Source of the DNA: Beroe forskalii | Taxonomy: Eukaryota; Ctenophora; Nuda; Beroida; Beroidae | Direction of reading: 5' to 3' | Assembly: GCA_011033025.1 (NCBI GenBank) | Contig: WFMF01000049.1 | Span: forward strand, 682,001 to 746,000 | DNA length: 64,000 bases | Shown here: positions 44,578 to 56,175 of the stretch, piece after piece | How positions within the stretch are numbered: the stretch's first letter is position 1 | How the letters are laid out: the number at the start of each line of letters is the position of its first letter | Translations under genes and position numbers: made by a program | Notes under the pieces: generated by a model | What the model saw: only the letters and a program-made list of their open reading frames with translations | Told to the model about the DNA's origin: nothing | Databases searched by the model: none

Positions 44578-45582
44578 CTCTCCTTGGAAAGCCTTGGAAG
44601 ACCTCAAATTGGTGTGCGGTATAATTATCATAAAACTATGATACATTATCAAAGATTTGTGGAAATAATACGTTTCAACTATTGAATCTAACGTCTGAAG
44701 ATGGTGTTATAAGTGGAAAATACTTAATATTTTACTGAAAAATGATCTGCTTTTGATCTGAGAATAAAGAAAAGCTAAATTGTATAAAACTGGTTGATTG
44801 AACGAGTAGAGTCGGTTAATGTAGCAAAAAATTCAAGAAAACGTCAATAAAAGGTAAATGAGAACGATGTATACGAATGAACAACCATCCAATCGACGAT
44901 AATGTCAATGTTATAACTTCCTTGTTGCATGTTTTGAATGTTTGTAAACATGAAAGTATAGCTATCAAATTATTTCATATTTTATTATTGACTTCATTAT
45001 TGTAAGTAATGCCCCTGGAATGAATGTTATTGCCCAATTATCGGCAAAAAATTCTGCACACACCAATTTTAAACCACCCACACTCTCCCAAATGTTTACC
45101 CAACCTCACTCCCCTAACCAATGGTTTACAAATCCAACTGGTTTATATCCCATTACTATAACATTGTTCTCAGAATTCTGTTGTTTTATTATTCAGTTTA
45201 GGTTTATATCCCAAGCTGAAACCAGCAACTTTTAACTTGAATTTAAACGTTCCAGCCAATTTTCAAAAAATTTTCAAATGGCCTAGTAGTGTGGGTGGGT
45301 GAACTGGTGGTGAAGTTTGGTGTGCTTAAAACCACGGGGGGTTCGTTGCCAATGGGTAGGCGGTAACATTCTTACATTCTTTCAGGGGGTATTACTTATC
45401 ATCAAGAATTCAAAAGTAAGATATTTGATAATAAAGAACTTGATAGCTGCACTTCCATGTTTACAAACATTCCACACATGCAACTATGAAATTGTAGCAT
45501 TGAACTTATCATGAATTGGGTGGTTGTTTATACTTATAAACCATTACATTGACTGTTTTTAATTTTTTTTGCTACAAGGGGT
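44578..45582. other. Bidirectional spacer between the two glycosyltransferases
   Basis: About 1 kb with no obvious inverted symmetry, so the duplicated arms stop close to the two start codons and the two upstream regions differ. A shared promoter is possible but no TATA pair or motif stands out. Repeated words such as CACCCACACTCTCCCAAATG and GTGGGTGGGTGAACTGGTGG occur at 45067 and 45291. Confidence 0.6.
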
Positions 45583-47201
45583 ATGTTTCGCACCAAATTT
45601 TTGCTGAAAAAGATTTTGGTTGTTCTGACATGCCTTGTTTTCTCCGCACAACTCCTTGTATACTTTCATAACAAAGTGGGTATAGACTTTGCTCCCCTGA
45701 ATCTCGTCACGTCCCCATTCCGGAGTACAGGATCAGCTCCCCAAACAGTGACAGAGGACAGTTCATTCCGTATCATTAACAAGTGGGTGGGTTTCTGTCT
45801 GGTGCCGGACAAGGAGCACCAGCTGGTTCCTGGGTGGTGCAACCCTCGTGCAGCTCACAGCTTCAGGTTCACACGACAGGGATGGCTGAAACACGCTGCC
45901 AGTGGTATGTGTGTCATGTCAGACCCCTCACACGAGTGGTTTGTCGTGGTGGGGGAATGCAGCCCACTTTCTCTCACCTTCCTCGTACTAAACACCACCA
46001 CTCTTCAAACAGTGACTGGGCATTGTCTGACGCCCGTCCCTGACACCTTCAAAGGCAATGTCGAGTCTCCTAAATTGATGGGTTTGAAGGCTAGATCGGA
46101 CAGGGTAGCTCTGACAGACTGCCACATGGTACTATCTCAGATGATTTTGCAAGACGAAAATGCTTTCTTTGAGGTACGTAAAAATTAGACATTTTCATGG
46201 AGAGAACTAAATTATAAAATTCATGTTCAATGACACCAACTTTCCATTTTCAAGTGAACTTTTCGTTTCAGGACCGCAAAGCGCTGCTCCACCCACCCCC
46301 TGAGACTGCTGATGGCTGTGACATGCCAGCACTCGCTTTTAACAGAGCCCCGCCCGTCCTTCCCCTGCCTCCCGAGGAAATCACTCGGTGCGTGCACCTG
46401 GCAGACTGTGTAACAATAGTCCTGAAGACAGGTGGCCGGGTGCCTCTAGTGCTGGACCTGGCACAGAGCATCAAGCGGGTGCTGGGCTACCACCTGCCTA
46501 TGATTGTAGTGGACGATGCTGAGGTGGAGTATGCGGATGGGGTGTTGGATCAGCTACTCAGCACCCCACTTCTCACTTACGTGGTGGGTGAGGAGAGCAA
46601 TGTCGGGATAGCAGAAGGCAGGAACATAGGGGTCAGAATGGTACAAACCACATACACTGGCCTCTTCGATGATGATGCTAAATTTGACCATCACACTGAC
46701 ATTGCAGGTCTGGTTGAGTTACTGGATACCACTGATGCTTCAGTTGCTGGTGGTAGGTCGACAACTCATGGAAATGAAAACTTCATCGGAAATTTCATCT
46801 TTAATACTACACTTTGTCAAGATGCTCACGAATACGTACGAGATATCAAATGGCGCCACAGTGGATCGTGTGAAGAAAGCCCAGAACCCGTTGTTAATTT
46901 CCCCAAGTGTCTACGATGTGACATGACGCACAATTTCTTCGTTGCCAAAACCAAGGATATGCAGAGGGTGGGTGGGTGGAGCGCAGAACTCAAGAAGAGG
47001 GAGCACGAGGACATTTTCCTGAGGTTCCGAGCTGAAGGGATGAAGGTCGTTTTATGTCCGGAATTCAAAGTGATTCACAATAACAAACGAGCTCATTACC
47101 AAACTAAAGGGTCGGTTTTCCGCAATAAAAAACGATACTGGAAAAAGCGGTATATACAGCTGTTTTTGTGGCGGTGGGGTTTTTACAAACGCAAGGTATA
47201 G
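45583..47201 (+). CDS. Lectin-like + GT-A glycosyltransferase, copy B (beta-1,4-GalNAc transferase-like)
   Basis: Exons 45583-46173 and 46272-47201 with a 98-bp intron (GAG|GTACGT, TTTCAG|GAC) encode about 506 residues. The start MFRTKFLLKKILVVLT gives a type II signal anchor (about residues 9-28). Residues about 62-190 form the beta-trefoil-like region. The GT-A domain runs from about 244 (VTIVLKTGG) through VVDDAE, GIAEGRNIGV and FDDDA (DDD at about 330-332), to GGWSAELKKREHEDIFLRF, where E-H-E-D (about 441-444) is the expected acidic catalytic loop, and VIHN. It ends in GFYKRKV. Copies A and B have identical protein from residue 198 to the DDD motif, then about 27 differences in the last 173. 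Expected to sit in the Golgi and transfer a sugar, perhaps GalNAc, onto glycan or glycolipid. Confidence 0.87.
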
Positions 47202-47690
47202 ATGCTATAGAGGTATAGTGACGACAGATTTCACAATATCCATTATTCCAAATGGATACAACGACATAAAAAATTGTTCACATTAAAAAATTGTTTTGTT
47301 GTTCCACTTTCGGAAGTTTGACTGCCCAGAATTGATGTTAGACACTCACTTTTCCAGCTTGTCGAACTTGCAGTCGCCAACTGACTGAAATCCTCACACA
47401 GTCTTAATAATGCTCAACATATTTACTCCTGTCGAACTTTGTGACTTTAGCAAACTGAGTTTTGAAACCCAGAAGTTCGACAGCTTTTATTGGCTTACTT
47501 TTACCAGGAAAAGCTCCTTTTAAAATTTAAAGTTTACCTTTTGGCACTCCTACTTGTTTACCCACCCACGTCTCACACTCTGCAATTAATTAATTACTCA
47601 CCCAAACTCCCGCCATTGTTAAGTCACCCACAACGCATTTGATAACCCTCCTAGCTCCTGCACGCCAACAAATGGGCAAAATGAGCGATC
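47202..47690. other. Downstream of copy B, nothing recognised
   Basis: Sequence similarity to the copy A downstream region lasts only about 20 bases past the stop (TAGANGCTA..AGAGGTA). A GTCGAACTT word recurs (47359, 47430, 47482). No gene. Confidence 0.5.
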
Positions 47691-47773
47691 CGTCTAGGCT
47701 AGTATCACCCAGTATCGCGCCAGTAGCATGCCAGTAGCACGCCAGTATCACCCAGTATCGCGCCAGTAGCATG
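47691..47773. repeat. 11-bp minisatellite, left block
   Basis: Units of GCCAGTAGCAC/T and GCCAGTATCAC. The same array continues at 48886 after an inserted element. Confidence 0.85.
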
Positions 47774-48885
47774 CCCAGTGGCATAATGTAGGGAATGGGG
47801 GAATGGCAAGCCCAGCTAAATTTTGGGACAGAATCTGTGAAATCGGACTCAAAAAGCCAAATTCACGGAAAATTGAGTTAAATATTTTTATTAAAGTGGT
47901 TGTTCGATTTTACGCCGCACACTGTGACTCATCGACTTCGAAAAAAAAAATTTTATAAAGAAGCAGCCTTTTGCGCAAATTTCCAATTAGCGGAACGCCG
48001 CGCTTCCCGAACCAGCCATTAAATTCCCAGCCCAGCCGGCGGTTCGGGAATGTAAGTGGCTGGTTGGGGAATCTACAGATTCCTCAAAATCCTGACATAT
48101 GATAAACTTACCGTCTGTTTTAACGATTTCGAAGGTGTGGGCTGACTAGTTTTGTGATCTTTTTGTGCTTTTTTTATATGCCAGTCTGAAATTTAGGCAG
48201 TTCAAGGAAATTGGAAGTTTTTTTGCGATGGATCGAAGACCCTGCTTACTAAGTAGCTTCAAATAAACGCTTTCCCAACCTAGCTGCCACACTCCAAAAG
48301 TAGCCAGACACTCCTAAAATCCGCTGAAGAGCTACCATTGCTTGTTTATACCGCCAGGAACTGATCGTATCATTTTTTCGTCATTGAAGTTAAACTCAAC
48401 ATTTTGGAAGTTATAGCTCAAACGAGCAGTGCAACATGATTGAGTAGATCCCACAATATATTTCGAAAATGTAGGTCGTAGGATCATTATTTGCTGTGAG
48501 AAAACTGAAGATGAGCTACGAAAATGAAAATTTTAAATTTGACTATAGTGGGGCATGAACCACGGACCTCACGTGCGAGATCGATGTGATAGAGAATGGC
48601 GTCTTACCCGGCTGAGCTACGTAGCCATGATACACCATGTAAATATTGCGTAACTATACGGGTAAAATTCGTTACTTTTAAATTCTTTCAGTGTTTTATT
48701 GTGATATTGATTGAATTTCCTACATTATTTCTCAAATAATAGTCAAATTTGGCAAGCCTTCTTCACATTTCAATGATTTCGAGACATGGCAAGTAGTCTT
48801 AGATTTTAGAGACGCCACTAGACAGAAAAAGCCATTTCCCTCTTAATCCTCATTCCCAGCCACTTTTAAAAATTATTCCACTGGG
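47774..48885. mobile_element. hAT-like non-autonomous element inserted in the minisatellite (1.11 kb)
   Basis: Terminal inverted repeats CCCAGTGGCATAAT (47774-47787) and the complement of CCCAGTGGAATAAT (48872-48885) match 13 of 14. An 8-base GTAGCATG flanks both ends (47766-47773, 48886-48893). The CAGTGG start and 8-base duplication fit the hAT superfamily. Because the flank is itself an 11-bp repeat, the duplication alone is weak evidence; the terminal repeats carry the case. No transposase. Internal GGTTCGGGAA / TTCCCGAACC words form a hairpin near 48004-48057. Confidence 0.7.
48541..48626 (-). other. tRNA-like sequence inside the hAT-like element
   Basis: The minus strand begins GGCTACGTAGCTCAGCCGGG, with TAGCTCAGCCGG (48608-48619) fitting the A box perfectly and GGTTCATGCCC (48551-48561) fitting the B box with one mismatch. 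The first seven bases can pair with the last seven (one mismatch, two G-U), but the anticodon arm is not convincing and the middle is about 12 bases too long. I read it as a tRNA pseudogene or SINE head rather than a working tRNA. Confidence 0.5.
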
Positions 48886-49045
48886 GTAGCATGCCAGTAG
48901 CACGCCAGTATCAAGCCAGTAGCATGCCAGTAGCACGCCAGTATCAAGCCAGTATCACCCAGTATCGCGCCAGTATCACAACAGTTTACCCACTCGCCAG
49001 CAGCACGCCAGTATCAAGCCAGTAGCACGCCAGTTTACCCACTCG
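48886..49045. repeat. 11-bp minisatellite, right block
   Basis: About fourteen units of GCCAGTAGCAC, GCCAGTATCAA and variants, in the same orientation as 47691-47773. Confidence 0.85.
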
Positions 49046-49532
49046 CCTTCCCCATTTGCTTGTCCCAGCTACTCGTCTACTTCATCATTTTCTATTTAAT
49101 GTTACCTCGCGTAAACAGAACGGACAGTTCGCAGTTAGTATTCTGACTGTGTCATGGTTACTAATCAAGTCTCTTGGAGCGTCACTTAGGTTATTACGCT
49201 GAACACGCAGGAGCCATGGTAAACATGTCCAGTGATTTCCATTGTATCTCAATGACCAATGACCAAGTGAGCTAGTGGCGTCAATAATTCATGACATTTA
49301 AATCGTAAGCCGGACGAGCAATTATGCACCCCATATGATGTCGTCTCATATAGAATGCTATCATTATACAGTACAGCTGGTCTGACTATTCTTTGTTGCT
49401 TTGTGGTTATGCTACGATCTGATGACCGATTTTAGTGGGTCGGATGTTTTGAATCTTATCAATCGGAAATTCAGAATAAGATTTGGATGGTTTCAATGGA
49501 AAATTTCTGCTTTATTTTGCATTATTAAGTTA
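49046..49532. other. Intergenic, nothing recognised
   Basis: No gene or repeat seen between the minisatellite and the Helitron array. Confidence 0.45.
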
Positions 49533-50267
49533 CTAGCAGGCCCGTTGGGCCTGCAAGCACACAGCTCACTCGGCGCTGCTATGCAGCACATCGTTCGCAA
49601 ATGTATGACTTTATGAGCACGAAATTAAATATTCACTTTAATGAAGGAGCAGAGTGAAAAATAGTTCGTCGGTCAATCTTAGTCGTGCTTAACCATACGT
49701 GACATTTGTTCCGTTTGGCGTTTTGATTCCAAGATGATGTTATTCTGACAAATAATTCTCATTCTGACATCGGACAATTTTGTTTTGTTCCAGGCCAGGA
49801 ACTGTCATCGTAATATGCTTCACTTATATTCGACTCGATTAAATTGTACACTTTCGTATACCTTAAATTGCTCTTACAACTGCCAATTTCAAACATACAG
49901 TTCCTACCATTATAACCGATACATCATTAATTATCGACCGACTTCTACCACAGTTTTATGAAAACAATCCATCTGGAATAACCTCTGTTATTCAATTTAT
50001 GCCCATTCTCCATCTCGAAATCTTGAATTTGAAATTAAGAGAACGTCAAATTTTCAAAAACTACAGCACAGCACTTAACATTAGATGCGTAATAAACAGT
50101 ACTATCAAAGAACTGACCATAAGCTGCACGTGCACAAAATTTATTTTCCATAGCAACGGCACCAATATGCGCCATTTAGCCTTCATTTCTCTTGATAATC
50201 TCTTGGCAAGGTCAAAAAAATTTACAGCGATGGGGAAAAAACGCGAAACTTCACTTTATATATAAGA
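49533..50267 (-). mobile_element. Helitron-like element H2 (735 bp), start of a four-copy chain
   Basis: Minus strand begins TCTTATATATAAAGTGAAGT and ends hairpin GCAGGCCC-AAC-GGGCCTGC then CTAG, with T following. It is the closest relative of H1, with shared interior blocks. CACGTG lies at 50127-50132, 11 bases from a near X-box (TTTTCCATAGCAAC, 50144-50157; first base off). Confidence 0.8.
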
Positions 50268-50562
50268 CTAGCAGGCCCGTTAGGCCATCTAATACACAGC
50301 TCACCCAGAGCTCGCAAATTTCAGCCAATGCGATTCAAATTTAATAAAAAAATTTACCGCGTCAAAAAACTCCGATCCGTTCAAAAGTTGTTAGACATCG
50401 CAACGTAATCAAAACACCATTAACAGAAATAAGCGCGCGCGCAATTCTCCGTGCACGTGTCACCATGGTTACCCGCACAAATCGTAATGCGCGCGCGTTC
50501 CGAAGATGTTTCCGCCGTTACGTACAAACAGAAAAACAGAGAATGCGAAATTATATTAGAGA
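50268..50562 (-). mobile_element. Helitron-like element H3 (295 bp)
   Basis: Directly abuts H2: its 3' CTAG (plus 50268-50271) touches the 5' TC of H2. Starts TCTCTAATATAATTTCGC on the minus strand. The hairpin at the CTAG end is degraded (GGCCT/AACGGGCCTGC). It carries CACGTG (50454-50459) overlapping a near X-box (50459-50472). Confidence 0.75.
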
Positions 50563-50871
50563 CTAGCGGGCCCGTAGGGCCTGCAAATACACAGCTCACT
50601 CGGCGCTGCTACGCAGCACCTCGTTCGCAAAATTCAAATCCACCAAATGCTTTTTACCGCATCAAAAAATTCCAATCACATCAAAAGTTACGCAGCAACA
50701 TACTCAAAACAGCATTAAACAGAAATGATCACGCTCGCGCAATATGTAACCATAGCAACGCGCGCGCCTATATCCATATTGCACGTGGGCGCTCCAAAAT
50801 GTGTCTACAAAAGGACAAAAAACGTGACGGAGGTACATAATAATACAGAGGTTGCGAAATTATATTAGAGA
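50563..50871 (-). mobile_element. Helitron-like element H4 (309 bp)
   Basis: Abuts H3. Minus strand starts TCTCTAATATAATTTCGC and ends GCAGGCCC-TAC-GGGCCCGC then CTAG. Next to the 3' hairpin it has the family block GAGGTGCTGCGTAGCAGCGC. A perfect X-box lies at 50746-50759 with CACGTG at 50782-50787. Confidence 0.8.
50746..50759 (+). promoter_or_regulatory. RFX X-box match in H4
   Basis: GTAACCATAGCAAC fits GTHNYYATRRNAAC at every position. Confidence 0.5.
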
Positions 50872-51182
50872 CTAGCAGGCCCGTTGGGCCTGCTAATACA
50901 CAGCTCACTCGGTGCTGCTACGCAGCACCTCGTTCGCAAATTTCAAATCAACTAAATACTTTTTACCGCATCAAAAAATTCCAATCAGGTCAAAAGTTAC
51001 GGAGCAGCGTATTCAAAACATCATTAAACAGAAATGAACGCGCGCGCAATATGTAACCATAGCAACGCGCGTTTATACCAAAAACTGCACATGGGCGCTC
51101 CAAAATGTGTCTACAAAAGGACAAAAGACGTTACGACGTACATAATAATAATATTACAGAGGTTGCGAAATTATATTAGAGA
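50872..51182 (-). mobile_element. Helitron-like element H5 (311 bp), end of the chain
   Basis: Minus strand starts TCTCTAATATAATTTCGC after an A and ends GCAGGCCC-AAC-GGGCCTGC then CTAG, abutting H4. It is very close to H4 in sequence, so the chain is fairly young. A perfect X-box is at 51053-51066; the neighbouring E-box is CACATG. Confidence 0.8.
51053..51066 (+). promoter_or_regulatory. RFX X-box match in H5
   Basis: GTAACCATAGCAAC, identical to that in H4. Confidence 0.5.
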
Positions 51183-54100
51183 TTGCGTGTAAGTAAAGTT
51201 TCGGAATTTTTATTTGGCCATTTTCAAAGAATCATTTAACCGAAGTTGAAATTCACTTATTGATGCAGAATTATGACCCAAAAACCGGTTTTTCGTTGAA
51301 CCAGACACTTCAAAGTTTTGGTACAAAAACTTACCATCCATACCTATACTGTAATGTCTAACAGTCTAAGAGTCTATTGTATTACCTATATTGTAAAAGT
51401 TTAAGGTGTTTGTATAAAAATATAAAATAGGTGTTATAAATTTTACATCTGGTCCCAATATCACGGTTTGCACTTTTCACCCGAAGCAAAGCCATTCAAT
51501 ACAAAAGTACTTCTGAATCGAGTAGGTTAGTAGTTATGAATTTGACAGCGAATATGTTTAAAGGTTTAACTTATGTGGCCTTCATAAACTGCAGCAATTA
51601 AGAAAGCGACGTGTTAGTTGAGTAGTTGGTTATTGGTATTCTGGTTAGGTAGCTAGGTAGGAAAGTACCACTGCGGAAGTCTATCGTAATGTTACTACTG
51701 CGACATGTAGGACATCTGATTTTATGAAACTACCCTATCGGACAGCAGGCGAATTCTATAACAATAATATTATTATTATTACTGTGATGGTGAAATGGCA
51801 TATATGTGTTATATGTACAAATACTTGATCCCTTGCCGCAATATTGTATAGTCAAATTCGGTACTGAAATTGTTATTTACTTCTCAAATTAATCAGCGAT
51901 ATTGGTTGCAATATGGCTCGATTTTGACACTTTACATGGCCTGTTCGACGTTTGTCAAGACGTGTTGATTGACAAGGGATTGACAAACTCGGTATCATTC
52001 TAGCATAATAACTCCGCATCCAAAGGGAGGGAATTTAGCGGCAAATAATTACTCTGCCGATGGAGGGCCCCGGACCCTTGACACAAGACGCCTTTGCACA
52101 ACTCACATTATTTCGCGCCGAAAGTTTTTTACGTTTGAATGTGATTCATTTTCTCAAACACAAGGATATACTTGGGTGGGTCCCAGTGGAACTCTCTGTG
52201 ATTGAGAGTTGCCATCCATCCCTGATGATCAGCTGGATATTGCACCAAAAAAGGATACACTTCAATCTGAATTAGAATCGAAGAGGATTTTAGTACACTT
52301 TGCAATCAGCCACTGCATAGGTACTTTGGCAGTATCCAAGTAGCCCGACACACGTGTTGTTGTTGCGTGATTATTTTCCATTATGTTACATTTCTCACGA
52401 TCCTTTTAGTAACCACTTCGAAGAAATACTGAATAATGTGCGACAGCAGTGCTTAGCGCTTTAGCGAATGTTGGATCTGAATACCCTACTATCACGTTCC
52501 TATCAGCTGACAGCTCCTCATCCACCTTGGATTTAAGAGAAATAGGCGGTTCAACGTCATCAACTCACTTCATTGAGCTATGAATATGACGTCATCCTAT
52601 CCGCCTATTTATCGTGCGCGGTGTTCAATCAATGTGAGAAGATAAAGTGCTGGAGACTCAATATATTATCATCTGAAAACTTGAGTGTTCCCCATGCACT
52701 TGCGTGAATAATAACTTGATAACCTACCGCGTTGGAAATTAATAGCACATCATATTCATTTTGATAGGTTTTGATTTAATCATTGTGATAGCAGACATTT
52801 TATGATAGGTTCGTTAACTCGTTAAACAGCAGCTTTAGGTTACTTATTGTGATGAATTCTGTTGAGGTATTATTCAGCCTCCTGACATTTTCATTCATGT
52901 CTATAATACACTAATACATGGACACTTGCCTGACCGGGTCCATACTCCATATTAGTTTAGACTTTAGACCCTCGCCCTTCGGGATGCTGGACTCAACCGG
53001 ATCCATCCCTTGAGCTGCTCCCTTGGAAAGTATCCCAAAATAGATCCCAAAATAGATCATATTCGTTTTGATAGACTTTGATTAATCACTGTGATTGTCG
53101 ATATCTATAAGTTCGTTATTAACTCGTTATTATTAACAGTGCAGCTTTAAGTTACTGTTCTCTACAGCTGATAATGCGATCTGTTAGTACTCTGCTCAAC
53201 AATGGTCCCACCACTTCACAGATTTCTCGCTATGTGGATCAAATCCGTTAGAGCGTGTTTGGTGGTTACCTATTCCGCACTATCAACGAACTCTGTGACC
53301 CAAAAAAACTTAACAAAAGTAAGAATTCGGGTGTGGATGAGGTCTCTAAAAGATATTTCGAGATGTGATAGGTATGGATTATAAGTTTTCTTACCAAGTT
53401 TTCTTGCTCAAAAATGTTAAAGGTGATTTAAATCAATGAAAAACGGTTATTTTCGGCCATAAATCCACTCTTGGGACCAAAAATGTAATTCCAATATCAG
53501 TGTCACAATGCTTTAATAGTTCCAAAAGATCCTGAAACTTTTATTAAGTTTGCTCAAAAATACTTGGAGATATTATGTCTATTTTGTGACACATCTAATA
53601 ATGCAAGGTCATTATTATCATGGGAATTTTCAGAAAAGAATCCATTTACAAGCCCTAGATGACGTTCCAAAATCTCATCAAGAAACTTCAAGCACAGCCA
53701 AAGTTATTAAGGTTTGCTTTCGTTAATAACTTTTTTAAGCCACCCGGTATAAACATGACGCGTTTCCTAGGCAAAAATATGGGATGTCCTATATATACTT
53801 AGGTATATATAGAGATACCTCTCTCGTTGAAATACACTTCCGAAACCTTCGATAATTTGATTGGAAATTCAGCGAATCAGTATATTGGGATAATTGTCAG
53901 GCTTTTAGGAAGTTGAGACAACAATTTATCGGTTTATAGGTTTATAACTCAACTGAGCACATCGCACGGTCACTTCTACGTCGAGACAAGATCTGTTTGT
54001 GCACCAAGTAAATTGGCCCATTTTATCAACTATTTCACTTAACGAAGTTTACAAATTGAATTTTCAACTTGTAAACTTAATGAACTTTGTAAACTTTATA

Positions 54101-56175
54101 AACGTACTCCACATGAAAAACACACGGTTCCAATTGCTGGCACGTGTGGCTCGAATTGCTACTCGTGTTGTTAGATATAATATGTGCATACCTATACTAA
54201 ACGCAGTTTATTATATTCTGTGCAATTCATATATTATTTGACAAGAACCACCACTTTTGTCAAATAATGTCGATATATTGGTCCTATACCTATTCATTTA
54301 TTAAAACCAACTGAGGCATTATACATAGAACTATGTCAACTATGTTAAGACTCAAGGGTACACGGGTACATAAGTTGTTTGACGCAAAATGTCCACAGCG
54401 GACGGCAAAACCATCTAAATATGGAAACATTTAGAGTTCAAGCAATATCGAGAATTTGCAATTTTTTGCTTCACAGTTCGTTTTGTAAGACCCAGTCCCA
54501 TGATAGCGTTTGATGTTGAAGTACTAGGTACGCTTTATCAAGAAAGCTTTCATATCCATACTTAAACTAATCAGTTCTTATTGTTTAGTGCTTTAGACAG
54601 CTTCATAGCTCGCCGCTTCACTGGCCCAATCTGCTTGTTAAAGTATGATAACTCCTTTAGAATTGATGCCATGGTTTATCAAAGAACTCGCAGGGGTTAA
54701 TATTTCTTGAACAAATTCATTTTAACCCAGATATTTTAAAGGGGTGTAGAATAGACGGAGGGGCAGAAAAACTTATTATTTACTGAGTTACAGTATTAGA
54801 AATCGCTTTAATGTATAATTTTTAATTCATTTCTTCCATAGCTACTGATATCAATTTTCAGACGTAAGCTGACATTCGTCGATGTTAAGCTGTTGATAAA
54901 TTGACAATTTTTTACAAAAAATATCATTTTACCTATTATTTTACCTATAATATTATTCCTAGAATTTTCATTCGCTAATTTGAAAACTTCGGAGGTTTCT
55001 GGTTTATTAGAATTCCGGCAGAATTCAGACATTGAAATTATGTTTTTCTATTAAGTTGAACAGCCATCATATTTTTAACTTGAATGAAACCAGTTTCATA
55101 ATTCTTTCTCATGTTAGAGTTGCTAGGAGACTCGACTGCATGACGAATTTACACCAGTTTTATGACGAATTTACGCCACTTTTATGACGAATTTACGCCA
55201 CTTCCATTTTCCGGGCACTTTCCAGAAATTACAGTAGTTGTATTGCAAACCTGGACCTGATATACACATATCGTATTTCTCACCTTCCCAAACCACGATC
55301 TCTGCCAACCCTCTCATTTGCCTTTTTGTATTGACAAAAAGGTCAATGGGGAGGGAAAAATATGTTTTTCTCACAATAAATAGTCTAAAAACAGAGACAT
55401 GAGTTGACCGAATTAGAGCAATTTTTTACTGTTTTGTGTTTTGTGTTTTGTAGCTTAAAATAAGAGTTAAACACACATTAAAAAATCTTAAACTTCTGAA
55501 GAATCAAAGCAGACATTTTTCTGAAACTTCCTACCGACTGGTTACGTGTTTCCACCGCCATATTACCGCTGACTAGACGAATGCGGCCTGGGTAACTTGA
55601 AAACCCTGTGGTGAGCAGTCACCGAGTTGTGGCAGTGTGTCGTAGGAAGTAGGGCCGAGACATGTGATTTAAGGGGGAATATATGTGCGACAATTCCGTT
55701 TTGTGAGTAATTACTTTATTCTCTTTTGTGAGTGCTCTTAGCATTTGTGAGACGTTATCAAAGCATTATTAAAGCATTAAATATTCTATCTGTTGGGACT
55801 TGGTATTGACTGCAAATGTGTTCACTGTCCACTCACTATAATTTGTTGTAGGTATGTACATCAAAACAGATTGAGTAAGTTAGTAGAGTAGCCGAATATA
55901 AAATAAAATGCAATAGAATAGACCGATGAACTCAAGTATTAACTCTTTGAATCTTTGAATTCTGATACCAAGAATATACGCTAAGAATCGATAAAAATTG
56001 CAGCTTTGTAAGCTTGTAGAGTTGTAGGTGAATCGCGATGATTCACCTACTTCAACTTTGACTTTGATTTCCTGACACACCTTCATTTTTTCAACATATC
56101 AATACTTCAAAAGCGTTGCTTGCTTTACGTTGGTTATTTTAGATATTAAAACTGCATGATTTCGGTTATATAATA
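51183..56175. other. 5 kb without recognisable genes
   Basis: Open frames are short (60-80 codons) and show no domains. Notable items: an inverted copy of the small 41695-41800 repeat at about 52965-53035; a repeated TAGCACATCATATTCATTTT / TAGATCATATTCGTTTTGAT block near 52744 and 53052; three GACGAATTTACGCCACTTTT-like units at 55141-55200. Confidence 0.45.

Noticed and set aside
44578-45582. Shared bidirectional promoter with symmetrical motifs
   Set aside because: No inverted symmetry or paired core-promoter motif seen; left as plain spacer.
48541-48626. Functional tRNA gene
   Set aside because: Anticodon arm not convincing and the middle is too long; B box has a mismatch.
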